14,351 nucleotides of DNA from Clostridia bacterium (lineage in GTDB: Bacteria; Bacillota; Clostridia; Oscillospirales; Butyricicoccaceae), in the NCBI GenBank assembly GCA_017396925.1, contig JAFQKM010000047.1, positions 1 through 14,351 on the forward strand. The letters run 5' to 3'. The notes beneath the pieces were generated by a model. It did not search any database and was not told the DNA's origin. It saw only the letters and a program-made list of their open reading frames with translations. The translations under genes and the position numbers were made by a program. Shown here piece after piece: positions 1-7,213 of this stretch (the first letter of the stretch is position 1; each line of letters begins with the position of its first letter).

Positions 1-144
1 GCCGCCATTGTCGGCAGCGCCCGCGTCACCATCAGCAAGCTGATCAACGAGCTGTGTGACGACGGCTTCATCCGCATCATCAATCGCCGCGCACAGGTCA
101 GCGTCGAAGCCTACAACCGCTTTGTCGCCGAGCGCTCGGAATAA
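1..144 (+). CDS. Crp/Fnr-family transcriptional regulator, C-terminal fragment
   Basis: The window opens inside this gene; only the last 47 codons and the TAA stop are present. The fragment reads AAIVGSARVTISKLINELCD and continues through DGFIRIINRR. This is the recognition-helix and wing pattern of the winged helix-turn-helix at the end of Crp/Fnr regulators (family pattern: VGxSRxTVSRxLxxLxxxGLI). The nucleotide- or cofactor-sensing N-terminal domain lies outside the window, so the signal cannot be read. A strong terminator follows 14 bases after the stop, so the gene ends its transcription unit and is not co-transcribed with ttcA. Family assignment is fairly firm from the HTH alone; the subgroup is unknown. 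Confidence 0.75.
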   Translation, partial: AAIVGSARVTISKLINELCDDGFIRIINRRAQVSVEAYNRFVAERSE

Positions 145-158
145 CACACCATATACAG

Positions 159-196
159 AAAGACCTCTCGATTTTCGGTCGGGAGGTCTTTTTTTT
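159..196 (+). terminator. Rho-independent terminator of the Crp/Fnr gene
   Basis: Arms AAAGACCTC (159-167) and GAGGTCTTT (183-191) pair perfectly. The stem continues inward with one T-G wobble and two further pairs to a 9-nt loop. It ends in an eight-T run (189-196). Confidence 0.92.
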
Positions 197-226
197 GGTC
201 ATTTATCCAAACATCCGTTCTTTTAT

Positions 227-255
227 TTGCAAAACCGGATTCTCTGTGCTATCAT
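227..255 (+). promoter_or_regulatory. Sigma-A promoter for the ttcA-like gene
   Basis: A -35 TTGCAA (227-232), a 17-bp spacer and a -10 TATCAT (250-255) preceded by TGC (extended -10) lie between the upstream terminator and the ttcA-like gene. The predicted start is near 262, giving a leader of about 54 nt. An AAAGGAGAT ribosome binding site (303-311) precedes ATG 316. Confidence 0.75.
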
Positions 256-315
256 GAATATATATGCCCATTTTTGGCAAATGCCTTATTTATCTTATAA
301 ATAAAGGAGATCCTC

Positions 316-1059
316 ATGCAGAAAATGCTTTCCCACCTGCGCAGATGCGTGGATGAATACCGCATGATCCAGGCCGGCGACCGCATTGCCGTCGGTGTTT
401 CGGGCGGCAAGGACTCGCTGGTCCTGCTGCGCACCCTGGCCGAGCTGCGCCGGTTTTACCCCGTCCCCTTTGAAGTGGTGGCCATCACCCTCGATATGGG
501 CTATGATGGGGCCGATTTCTCTCCCATTGCAAAGCTGTGTGAAGAGATCGGGGTCGAATATATCGTCAAGCCGACCAACATCAAGGAGGTCGTCTTTGAT
601 ATCCGCAACGAAAAGAATCCCTGCGCCCTCTGCGCCAAGCTGCGCCGCGGCTCGCTCAACGACGCCGCCAAGGAGTATGGCTGCAACAAGGTGGCGCTGG
701 GCCATCATTTCGACGACGCCGTCGAGACCTTCATGCTCTCCCTCTTCTATGAGGGCCGCCTGAGCTGCTTTCTGCCGGTCACCTACCTCGACCGCACCGA
801 CCTTTATGTCATCCGTCCCATGCTGTATATGACCGAACGCGAGGTCATCAACTTTGCCAACCGCCAGCAGCTGCCCATCTGCAAGAGCGGCTGCCCCGTC
901 GACAAGGAGACCAAGCGCGAGGACATCAAGAATCTGATCCGCAGCCTCGAGCACGATTATCACGACCTGCGCCAGCACATCTTCGGCGCCATGCAGCGGT
1001 TACCGCTTAACGGCTGGGAACCCATCGATCCCAGAGGCCGCAAGAAAAAAGGCGAGTAA
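316..1059 (+). CDS. ttcA: TtcA-family tRNA 2-thiolation protein (PP-loop ATPase, Fe-S type)
   Basis: The family activates a tRNA cytidine (C32 in E. coli) by adenylation and replaces its oxygen with sulfur; it acts in the cytoplasm. The 247-residue product has the PP-loop SGGKDS at residues 29-34, the paired cysteines NPCALCAKLRRG (C103, C106), and GHHFDDAVET (129-138). The C-terminal SGCP (C193, with C189 just before) would supply the third ligand of the [4Fe-4S] cluster used by TtcA enzymes. LRRG directly after CxxC is a TtcA hallmark and separates it from TilS, which lacks the cysteines. It is shorter than E. coli TtcA (about 310 residues), with a clipped C-terminus, as in other clostridial members. 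ATG 316 is chosen for its AAAGGAG site six bases upstream. It is monocistronic with its own promoter. The exact target nucleotide is inferred. Confidence 0.8.
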   Translation: MQKMLSHLRRCVDEYRMIQAGDRIAVGVSGGKDSLVLLRTLAELRRFYPVPFEVVAITLDMGYDGADFSPIAKLCEEIGVEYIVKPTNIKEVVFDIRNEKNPCALCAKLRRGSLNDAAKEYGCNKVALGHHFDDAVETFMLSLFYEGRLSCFLPVTYLDRTDLYVIRPMLYMTEREVINFANRQQLPICKSGCPVDKETKREDIKNLIRSLEHDYHDLRQHIFGAMQRLPLNGWEPIDPRGRKKKGE

Positions 1060-1062
1060 CGG

Positions 1063-1133
1063 GCGCCGAACCGGCCTTTTGGCCGGCGCTGCCTTTGCAG
1101 CGTCGATTTCGGAAGGCTTTGCCGACCGAAATC
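1063..1133. repeat. Cluster of three abutting hairpins after ttcA
   Basis: Three palindromes follow within a few bases of the ttcA stop. They are CCGGCC-TTTT-GGCCGG (1071-1086), CGCTGC-CTTT-GCAGCG (1087-1102) and a 29-nt hairpin with arms GATTTCGG/CCGAAATC (1105-1133) and inner GGC/GCC. No T-run follows, so none is a classical terminator, although the first could help define the ttcA 3' end. Confidence 0.75.
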
Positions 1134-1139
1134 TATCCA
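1100..1139 (+). repeat. 40-bp dispersed hairpin repeat, copy A
   Basis: This segment matches the reverse complement of 12923-12962 at 37 of 40 positions by direct comparison. The mismatches are in the hairpin loop, in an internal unpaired position, and outside the hairpin. Both 8-bp outer arms and the 3-bp inner arms are preserved. Confidence 0.8.
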
Positions 1140-1187
1140 ATAAAATGGGGCCCCCATACCGGATGCACCATCCCTTCGTCAAACACC

Positions 1188-1270
1188 CGTAGGGACCGGC
1201 GTCCCCGACGGTCCGTTATGAGGATGCGACCGTCAGACCATCGTAGGGGCGGCCATCGGCCGTCCGCCCG
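1188..1270. repeat. Pair of GTAGGG-type intergenic hairpin repeats
   Basis: Two related units start with CGTAGGG: 1188-1215 (GGACCG ... CGGTCC arms) and 1242-1270 (GGGCGG ... CCGCCC arms). GTAGGGGCGGCC-like short palindromes are, from memory, common between genes in gut Oscillospiraceae genomes. They encode nothing visible. They fill the gap between ttcA and the reverse-strand DUF2508 gene. Confidence 0.6.
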
Positions 1271-1298
1271 GTGCACGCTTCCAACAGGGCGTGAGATC

Positions 1299-1553
1299 TT
1301 ACGGCTCGCGGCCGTAGAGGCTCGTTTCCAGCGAAAGCCCCAGTGCCCGCACCTGCCCCAGCAGATGGTCATACCGCGCCTGGCCGGCGTGCATCTCGTA
1401 GATGCAGGAGGCCACCATGTCGGGCTCGGTGACATACTGGAACTTCTGTCGGGCGCCATCCAGCGCCATCTTGGCCTCAAACAGCTGCTGCAGCAGCCGG
1501 CGGTCCTGTTCGGTCAGCGTGTCCTGTCTGTGTTTTCTGCGCAGAAGCATCAT
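1299..1553 (-). CDS. DUF2508 (YaaL-like) family protein
   Basis: The product is a small 84-residue cytoplasmic protein without signal peptide or membrane segment. The central stretch with EAKMALDGARQKFQYVTEP, followed by an IYEMHAGQARYDHLL-type helix, is the DUF2508 signature: an EAKxxxxxAxxxFxYVxDPxxVxxxIYELxAxxxRYxYLL pattern as in B. subtilis YaaL. Both halves look helical. The family has no established biochemical role; in Bacillus it lies beside recR and bofA, but not here. On the reverse strand GGGAGGAAAGAACAG precedes two successive ATG codons; the first (1553) is used, and starting one codon later is equally possible. It is transcribed divergently from the topoisomerase operon. No clear promoter was recognised in the 135-bp shared gap. 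Confidence 0.75.
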   Translation of the reverse strand: MMLLRRKHRQDTLTEQDRRLLQQLFEAKMALDGARQKFQYVTEPDMVASCIYEMHAGQARYDHLLGQVRALGLSLETSLYGREP

Positions 1554-1688
1554 CTGTTCTTTCCTCCCGTATCCTGCACCTGTCGGCGGTCTTTTCTATA
1601 GACTTATGTATATGCATTATTTTTGCCCGGCATACGGGAAAATATAAATACGAAAATCAACCCTTCACATCAGGAGGTCCTTTCATAT

Positions 1689-3686
1689 ATGGCTAAAACA
1701 ACCAAGCCGTCCTACGGCAACGAGAGCATCTCGGCCCTCAAAGGCGCCGACCGCGTCAGAAAGCGTCCCGGCGTCATCTTCGGCTCCGACTCGCTGGAAG
1801 GCTGCCAGCACGCCTTTTTCGAGATCCTCTCCAACTCGATCGACGAGGCCCGCGAAGGCTTCGGCGACCGCATCCGCGTCACCGTCTTTCAGGATAAATC
1901 CATCGAGATCGAAGACTTCGGCCGCGGCATCCCCCTCGACTGGAACGAAAAAGAAGGCTGCTTCAACTGGGAGCTGGTCTATTGCGAGCTCTATGCCGGC
2001 GGAAAATACGAAAACAACACCGGCGAAAACTATGAATACGCCCTCGGCCTCAACGGTCTGGGCGCCTGCGCCACCCAGTATGCCTCCAAGTATATGGAGG
2101 TCACCTCCTACCGCGACGGCTATAAATACAGCCTGCGGTTCGAGCGCGGCGAGAATGTCACCCCCGGCAAGGATCATCTGATCCGCGAGCCCTACGGCGG
2201 CCGCCGCACCGGCACCATCCAGCGCTTCCTGCCCGACCTCGATGTTTTCACCGACATCGACATCCCCCACGACTATTTTGTGGAAGTCGTCCGCAAGCAG
2301 GCCGTTGTCAACGCCGGCCTGCGCTTTATCCTGCGCTTCGAGACCGGCAAAAACCAGTTTGACGAGCAGGAAATCTGCTATGAAAACGGCATCACCGACT
2401 ATGCCCAGGAGCTGGCCGGCCTCGACGCCATCTCGGCCATCCGCTTTGCCCAGACCGAAAAGGTGGGCCGCGACCGCGAGGATAAGCCGGAATACAAGGT
2501 CAAGGCCGAGGTGGCCTTCTGCTTCTGCAACCAGAACCCCATCATCGAGTATTACCACAACTCTTCCTTCCTCGAGCACGGCGGCGCCCCCGACAAGGCG
2601 GCCCGCTCGGCCTTTGTATCGGCCTTCGACGGCTATATCAAGCAGCAGGGCAAATACCAGAAGAGCGAAAGTAAGATCCGCTTCAACGACATTTCCGATT
2701 CGCTGATCCTGATCACCAACGGCTTCTCGACCCTGACCTCCTACGAGAATCAGACCAAGAAATCGATCACCAACAAGTTCATTCAGGACATGATGACCGA
2801 CTTCCTCAAGTCGACCCTCGAGATCTGGTTCATCGAGAACAAGCAGGAGGCCGACAAGGTCTGCGACCAGATCCTGGTCAACAAGCGCTCCCGCGAGCAG
2901 GCCGAAAAGACCCGCCTCAACCTCAAGAAGAAGCTGTCGGGCGAGGTCAACGTCCTCAACCGCATCCAGCGCTTTGCCGATTGCCGCTCGAAGGACGTCA
3001 ACAAGCGCGAAGTCTATATCGTAGAGGGCAACTCGGCGCTGGGCAGCTGTAAGCAGGGCCGCGACCCCGAGTTCCAGGCCATCATGCCCATCCGCGGCAA
3101 GATCCTCAACTGCCTCAAGGCCGACTACGACAAGATCTTCAAGAGCGAGATCATCACCGACCTGATCAAGATCCTGGGCTGCGGCGCCGAGATCAAGAGC
3201 AAGCAGAAGGACATGGACACCTTCAATATGGATAACCTGCGCTGGAACAAGGTCATCATCTGCACCGACGCCGACTACGACGGCTATCAGATCCGTACCC
3301 TGCTGCTGACCATGCTCTACCGCCTGACTCCCCGCCTCATCGAGGAGGGCTATGTCTATATCGCCGAATCGCCCCTCTTCGAGATCACCTGCAAGGGCAA
3401 ATCCTATTTTGCCTATACCGAAAAGGAGCGCGACGACATCCTCAAGAAGCTGGAAGGCAAGAAATACGAGATCATGCGCTCGAAGGGTCTGGGTGAAAAC
3501 GAGCCCGAGATGATGTGGGAGACCACCATGAACCCCGAGACCCGCCGCCTGATCAAGGTCATGCCCTCCGACGCCCAGGCCACCGCGCAGATGTTCGACA
3601 TCCTGCTGGGCGACAACCTGGCCGGCCGCAAGGACTTCATCGCCGAAAACGGCGCCAAGTACCTCGACCTGGCCGACATCAGCTAA
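1689..3686 (+). CDS. Type IIA DNA topoisomerase B subunit (divergent ParE/GyrB-like, clostridial paralogue)
   Basis: This is the ATPase/Toprim subunit that would work with the next gene's product to pass one DNA duplex through another. The 665-residue product begins with a GHKL ATPase: catalytic E45 and N49 in EILSNSIDEA, D76 in EDFGRGIP, a glycine lid GLNGLGA (120-126), and the QTK loop at 355-357. A Toprim domain follows, with E446 and the DADYD metal triad (527-531). The conserved RSKGLGENEPEMMWETTM-type segment and MNPETRR lie near the C-terminus. ATP and metal residues are all kept, so it should be active. Several usually fixed residues differ: the lid reads ALGLNGLG rather than SGGLHGVG, and Toprim reads EGNSALGS rather than EGDSAGGS. 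ATG 1689 is preferred over an in-frame ATG at 1623 because AGGAGGT (1672-1678) lies 10 bases upstream. It resembles the second, ParE-like gene of many Clostridia more than housekeeping GyrB; that subgrouping is from memory. Confidence 0.88.
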   Translation: MAKTTKPSYGNESISALKGADRVRKRPGVIFGSDSLEGCQHAFFEILSNSIDEAREGFGDRIRVTVFQDKSIEIEDFGRGIPLDWNEKEGCFNWELVYCELYAGGKYENNTGENYEYALGLNGLGACATQYASKYMEVTSYRDGYKYSLRFERGENVTPGKDHLIREPYGGRRTGTIQRFLPDLDVFTDIDIPHDYFVEVVRKQAVVNAGLRFILRFETGKNQFDEQEICYENGITDYAQELAGLDAISAIRFAQTEKVGRDREDKPEYKVKAEVAFCFCNQNPIIEYYHNSSFLEHGGAPDKAARSAFVSAFDGYIKQQGKYQKSESKIRFNDISDSLILITNGFSTLTSYENQTKKSITNKFIQDMMTDFLKSTLEIWFIENKQEADKVCDQILVNKRSREQAEKTRLNLKKKLSGEVNVLNRIQRFADCRSKDVNKREVYIVEGNSALGSCKQGRDPEFQAIMPIRGKILNCLKADYDKIFKSEIITDLIKILGCGAEIKSKQKDMDTFNMDNLRWNKVIICTDADYDGYQIRTLLLTMLYRLTPRLIEEGYVYIAESPLFEITCKGKSYFAYTEKERDDILKKLEGKKYEIMRSKGLGENEPEMMWETTMNPETRRLIKVMPSDAQATAQMFDILLGDNLAGRKDFIAENGAKYLDLADIS

Positions 3687-3715
3687 GCATACAGAAAGGC
3701 TGAGATACAACCAAC

Positions 3716-5896
3716 ATGAGTAAGATCTATTTTACCGAACAGAATATCGTCGACACACTGGAGACCAACTATATGCCCTACGCCATGAGCGTTATCGTCT
3801 CCCGTGCCCTGCCCGAGATCGACGGCTTCAAGCCCTCCCACCGCAAGCTGCTCTATACCATGTATAAGATGGGCCTGCTGGGCGGCGCGCTGACCAAGTC
3901 GGCCAATGTTGTCGGCCAGACCATGAAGCTCAACCCCCACGGCGACGCCGCCATCTACGAGACCATGGTCCGTCTGACCCGCGGCAACGAATCGCTGCTG
4001 GTGCCCTTTGTCGAGTCGAAGGGCAACTTCGGCAAGGTCTATTCCCGCGATATGGAATACGCCGCGCCCCGATACACCGAGGTCAAGCTGGCCAAGATCT
4101 GCGATCAGGTCTTTGCCGACATCGACAACGACGCCGTCGATTTTGTCGACAGCTACGACGGCAAGATGAAGGAGCCCACCCTGCTGCCCACGGCCTTCCC
4201 CAACATTCTGGCCAACCCAAATCTGGGCATCGCCGTCAGCATGGCCTGCAACATCTGCAGCTTCGACCTGAACGAAGTCTGCCGCACCACCATCGAGCTT
4301 TTAAAGAACCCCGACCACGATATCCTCTCGACCCTTCCGGCCCCCGATTTCCCCACCGGCGGCGAGCTGATCTATGACCGCAGCCAGATGGAGGACATCT
4401 ACCGCACCGGCCGCGGCTCCTTCAAGGTCCGCAGCGTGTGGAACTACCTCAAGAAGGAGCGCATCATCGAGGTCACCCAGATCCCCTATACCACCACCTC
4501 CGAGGCCATTATCGACAAGATGACCGAGCTGATCAAGGCCGGCAAGCTCAAGGAGGTCTCCGACGTCCGCGACGAGACCGGCCTGCAGGGCCTCAAGATC
4601 GCCATCGACATCAAGGCCGGCGTCGATCCCGAAAAGCTGATGCAGAAGCTGATGAAGATGACCCCCCTCATGGACAGCTTCTCCTGCAACTTCAACATTC
4701 TCATCGGCGGCACCCCCAAGGTCATGGGCGTCCGCGAGATCCTCGACGAGTGGAGCGCTTGGCGTACCGAAAGCATCCGCCGCCGCGTCCACTATGACCT
4801 GTCCAAAAAGGAATCCCGCCTGCATCTGCTGCTGGGCCTCAAGAAGATCCTGCTGGACATCGACAAGGCCATCGCCATCATCCGCGAGACCGAAGAAGAC
4901 GCCGAGGTCATCCCCAACCTGATGATCGGCTTCGGCATCGACGAGCAGCAGGCCGAGTTTATCGCCGAGATCAAGCTGCGCAACATCAACAAGGAACATA
5001 TCCTCAATCGCCTCAAGGAGACCGAAAACCTCGAGAAGGAGATCAAGCGCCTGCGCGGCATCCTCAAGGACCCCAAGAAGATCCACGCCATCATCATCGA
5101 CGAGCTGGAAAAGATCATCAAGAAATACCCCACCGAACGCAAGACGGCCATTGTGGGCGCCCACGAGGTGGAGACCTTCGACGAGAGCGAGCAGATCGAG
5201 GACTATCCCGTGCATCTCTTCCTCTCCCGCGACGGCTATTTCAAGAAGATCACCCCCCTCTCGCTGCGTATGGGCGGCGAGCAGAAGTTCAAGGAGGGCG
5301 ACGGCCTGCGCCAGACCTTTGCGGCCTCCAACAAGCAGGAGGTCATCTTCCTCACCAACCAGTGCCAGGCCTACAAGGCCAGACTGCACGAGTTTGACGA
5401 CCACAAGGCCAGCGTCCTGGGCGATTACCTGCCCCAGAAGCTGGGCATGGGCGAGGGTGAATATCCCATTCATCTGGTGCTGCCCGGCGACTACAGCGGC
5501 CATCTGCTCTTTGTCTTCGACAACGGCAAGATCGCCAAGACCCCGCTGGCTTCCTTCAACACCAAGTCCAACCGCCGCCGCCTGACCGGCGCCTATTCCG
5601 ACAAGGCGCCGCTGGCTGCCGTTCTGCATCTGCCGCAGGAGACCGAAGTGGCCCTTTATACCCAGAGCCGCCTGCTGATCTTCGATTCATCGATCCTGGC
5701 CGCCAAGACCACCCGCGCCTCCCAGGGTGTGGCCGCCTTTGCCCTCAAGAAGGGTCAGACGGTCATCGCCGCCAGAACGCTGGCCGACGCCGACATCAAG
5801 AATATCAGCCGCTACCGCGTCAAGGCCCTGCCCGGCGCCGGCGCCCTCATCCGCGAAGAGGACGCCCTCGAGCGCCAGATGGAGCTGGGCGAATAG
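3716..5896 (+). CDS. Type IIA DNA topoisomerase A subunit (divergent ParC/GyrA-like)
   Basis: This is the DNA-cleavage subunit partnering the upstream B subunit; the genes are 29 bases apart in one operon. In the 726-residue product the winged-helix region holds GFKPSHRKLLYTMY, PHGDAAIYET (74-83) and APRYTE with catalytic Tyr120 and the preceding arginine. A tower/coiled-coil segment follows around residues 340-480, then a beta-pinwheel-like C-terminal domain from about 500. No QRRGGKG GyrA box is visible, which argues for a ParC-type enzyme rather than a supercoiling gyrase. The positions equal to E. coli GyrA Ser83 and Asp87 are Ala78 and Glu82, and the His of KYHPHGD is Asn73. An in-frame TGA at 3701 fixes ATG 3716 as the first possible start. 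Its ribosome site is weak (AAAGG about 16 bases away), so translation may be coupled to the upstream gene. Confidence 0.88.
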   Translation: MSKIYFTEQNIVDTLETNYMPYAMSVIVSRALPEIDGFKPSHRKLLYTMYKMGLLGGALTKSANVVGQTMKLNPHGDAAIYETMVRLTRGNESLLVPFVESKGNFGKVYSRDMEYAAPRYTEVKLAKICDQVFADIDNDAVDFVDSYDGKMKEPTLLPTAFPNILANPNLGIAVSMACNICSFDLNEVCRTTIELLKNPDHDILSTLPAPDFPTGGELIYDRSQMEDIYRTGRGSFKVRSVWNYLKKERIIEVTQIPYTTTSEAIIDKMTELIKAGKLKEVSDVRDETGLQGLKIAIDIKAGVDPEKLMQKLMKMTPLMDSFSCNFNILIGGTPKVMGVREILDEWSAWRTESIRRRVHYDLSKKESRLHLLLGLKKILLDIDKAIAIIRETEEDAEVIPNLMIGFGIDEQQAEFIAEIKLRNINKEHILNRLKETENLEKEIKRLRGILKDPKKIHAIIIDELEKIIKKYPTERKTAIVGAHEVETFDESEQIEDYPVHLFLSRDGYFKKITPLSLRMGGEQKFKEGDGLRQTFAASNKQEVIFLTNQCQAYKARLHEFDDHKASVLGDYLPQKLGMGEGEYPIHLVLPGDYSGHLLFVFDNGKIAKTPLASFNTKSNRRRLTGAYSDKAPLAAVLHLPQETEVALYTQSRLLIFDSSILAAKTTRASQGVAAFALKKGQTVIAARTLADADIKNISRYRVKALPGAGALIREEDALERQMELGE

Positions 5897-5910
5897 TTTT
5901 CAGACAAAAG

Positions 5911-5938
5911 AAAAAGCACCCTTTCGGGGTGCTTTTTT
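5911..5938. terminator. Bidirectional terminator between convergent genes
   Basis: An 11-bp stem AAAAAGCACCC / GGGTGCTTTTT surrounds a TTTCG loop, with six Ts on the plus side and an A-run on the other. It therefore serves both the topoisomerase operon (stop at 5896) and the reverse-strand yitT-like gene, whose stop is five bases beyond it. Confidence 0.93.
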
Positions 5939-5943
5939 CTGTT

Positions 5944-6528
5944 CTACTGCCGGCAGACCCAGCCGATCAGCTTGCTGGAGACGGTGACCGTGATCAGCGA
6001 GCAGGCGATGCGGCGAAATGGGATATAGGTGAGCGACAGGGTGAGGATGAGCAGATCGGTAAATAAATATGCGTTGGAAATGTCGGTCTTGAGCTTGCGG
6101 GAGATGACCATGGCCAGGGCATCATCTCCGCCAGCCGCGCCGCCGATGCGGACACAGAGGCCGACGCCGACACCGATGAAAACGCCGCCCACAATGGCTG
6201 CCGCAATGGGCCACCGGGAGAGATCGGGAAAGAGAGGGCCGGTCAGCTCGCATAATCTGTAGTTTACCGAAAAGAAAACCGAAGCCGCCAGCGAGTATCG
6301 GGCGAAGCTCCAGCCCAGATAGCGGAAGCCGATGGCATAGCAGCTGAAGTCCATGATCAGGCCGGTGACCGACGGCGACCAGCCGAACCAGTTTTCCAAC
6401 AGCAGGACGCCGCCCAGCACGCCGCCCTCGGTGACGGCACAGCGGGCATGGATATTATAGAGGCCAAAGGCCATGATGGCCGTGCCCAGATAGATGATCA
6501 GATAGTTTTGCAGTGTCTGTTTTCGCAT
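5944..6528 (-). CDS. YitT-family (DUF161) integral membrane protein, short form
   Basis: The 194-residue polytopic membrane protein has hydrophobic segments at about 8-26, 53-72, 76-92, 106-126, 152-170 and 173-190. The segment GGAAGGDDALAMVISRK followed by TDISNAYLFTDLLIL matches the YitT pattern GGTDIxAxIIxKxTxxxxGxxxxxxD. The early EGGVLGGVLLLENWFG matches its first glycine-rich loop. Full-length YitT proteins run to about 280 residues with a cytoplasmic DUF2179 domain. That domain is absent and the gene stops cleanly at a terminator, so this is the membrane part alone, as in YczE/YitT-like short forms. The function of the family is not established. The start is supported by GAAGGAGC nine bases upstream and a near-consensus promoter. 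Confidence 0.78.
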   Translation of the reverse strand: MRKQTLQNYLIIYLGTAIMAFGLYNIHARCAVTEGGVLGGVLLLENWFGWSPSVTGLIMDFSCYAIGFRYLGWSFARYSLAASVFFSVNYRLCELTGPLFPDLSRWPIAAAIVGGVFIGVGVGLCVRIGGAAGGDDALAMVISRKLKTDISNAYLFTDLLILTLSLTYIPFRRIACSLITVTVSSKLIGWVCRQ

Positions 6529-6550
6529 AAATCGCGCTCCTTCTCACGGC

Positions 6551-6579
6551 AGTATAGCCCAAGGGCGGATTTTTGTCAA
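6551..6579 (-). promoter_or_regulatory. Near-consensus sigma-A promoter of the yitT-like gene
   Basis: Read on the reverse strand: -35 TTGACA (6579-6574), exactly 17 bp, then -10 TATACT (6556-6551). The predicted start is near 6544, leaving a leader of about 16 nt that contains only the GAAGGAG ribosome site before ATG 6528. Confidence 0.87.
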
Positions 6580-6610
6580 CTGTGGGCGCAATTTCATTGG
6601 AAACAAGCCT

Positions 6611-6635
6611 GTTGTAAAGTTTCCGGCTTTACAGC
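6611..6635. promoter_or_regulatory. Palindrome in the yitT/amidase divergent gap (operator or leader hairpin)
   Basis: TGTAAAG (6613-6619) and CTTTACA (6627-6633) form a perfect 7-bp inverted repeat around a 7-nt spacer. It extends to nine pairs with one T-G wobble and one G-C pair. It lies between the divergent genes, upstream of the amidase and about 35 bp behind the yitT -35. Binding partner unknown. Confidence 0.5.
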
Positions 6636-6691
6636 ACCTCTGGCATATCGGCGGCATATACTGGGGTAAAAACCGCCAAGAGGTGATCCCT

Positions 6692-7204
6692 TTGCCCCCT
6701 GCATACTCTGTTTCCGACTACGACCGCACGGCCGCCGTGGCCTATGCCCACAAGTGGGCCTATGGGCGCAACCCCGCCTATTACGATTTTCAGAACATCG
6801 GCGGCGACTGCACCAGCTTTGCCAGCCAGTGCCTCTTTGCCGGCAGCGGCGTGATGAACTTTACCCCCATCTATGGCTGGTATTATCGCTCGCTGCAGGA
6901 CCGTGCCCCGGCATGGTCGGGCGTATCCTATTTCTATAATTTCCTCACACGAAATACCGGTGTCGGCCCCTTCGGTATCGACGCCGACGTCACACAGGTC
7001 GAACCGGGCGACTTTGTGCAGCTGGCCACCATCCGTCCCGGCTTCCACCATACCCCCGTCATCGTCCGCATCGAGGGCGCCCCTTCCCTGCGCACCATCT
7101 TTGTGGCCGCCCATACGGGGGACGTGGATGAGCGCCCCCTATCCACCTATCCTGTACAGAAGCTTCGTTTTATTCACATCGAAGGGGTGCGGCATCCGCT
7201 GTGA
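6692..7204 (+). CDS. Amidase domain-containing protein (Amidase_6, NlpC/CHAP-like fold)
   Basis: The 170-residue protein matches the putative amidase family (PF12671). It opens with YDRTAAVAYAHKWAYGRNP and then GGDCTSFASQCL, whose cysteine (residue 40) is the expected nucleophile. FHHTPVIVRI supplies a candidate catalytic histidine, and AAHTGDVDERPLSTY is the typical closing motif. Relatives are thought to cleave cell-wall or other amide bonds, but substrates are mostly unknown. There is no signal peptide, so unless exported otherwise it acts inside the cell or forespore. TTG 6692 is preferred to the in-frame GTG at 6683. The GTG lies inside AAGAGGTGATC (6678-6688), an almost perfect anti-16S match, so the GTG would be part of the ribosome site itself. 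It stands alone, with a terminator directly behind it. No convincing vegetative promoter was found. Confidence 0.8.
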   Translation: MPPAYSVSDYDRTAAVAYAHKWAYGRNPAYYDFQNIGGDCTSFASQCLFAGSGVMNFTPIYGWYYRSLQDRAPAWSGVSYFYNFLTRNTGVGPFGIDADVTQVEPGDFVQLATIRPGFHHTPVIVRIEGAPSLRTIFVAAHTGDVDERPLSTYPVQKLRFIHIEGVRHPL

Positions 7205-7213
7205 TCCTTTTTG

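Noticed and set aside
1095..1601. A 168-codon forward open frame over the repeats and the DUF2508 gene
   Set aside because: It runs through two hairpin repeats and is antisense to the recognised DUF2508 frame; no domain visible.
1683..3710. A 675-codon open frame on the reverse strand across the topoisomerase B gene
   Set aside because: It is antisense to a gene with all family motifs, has a low-complexity valine/aspartate/leucine-rich product, and arises from the GC-rich third positions.
3026..3961. Topoisomerase residue changes as acquired clinical resistance mutations
   Set aside because: Several fixed residues differ together over both subunits, which points to lineage divergence rather than recent point mutation; housekeeping gyrase is not in the window.
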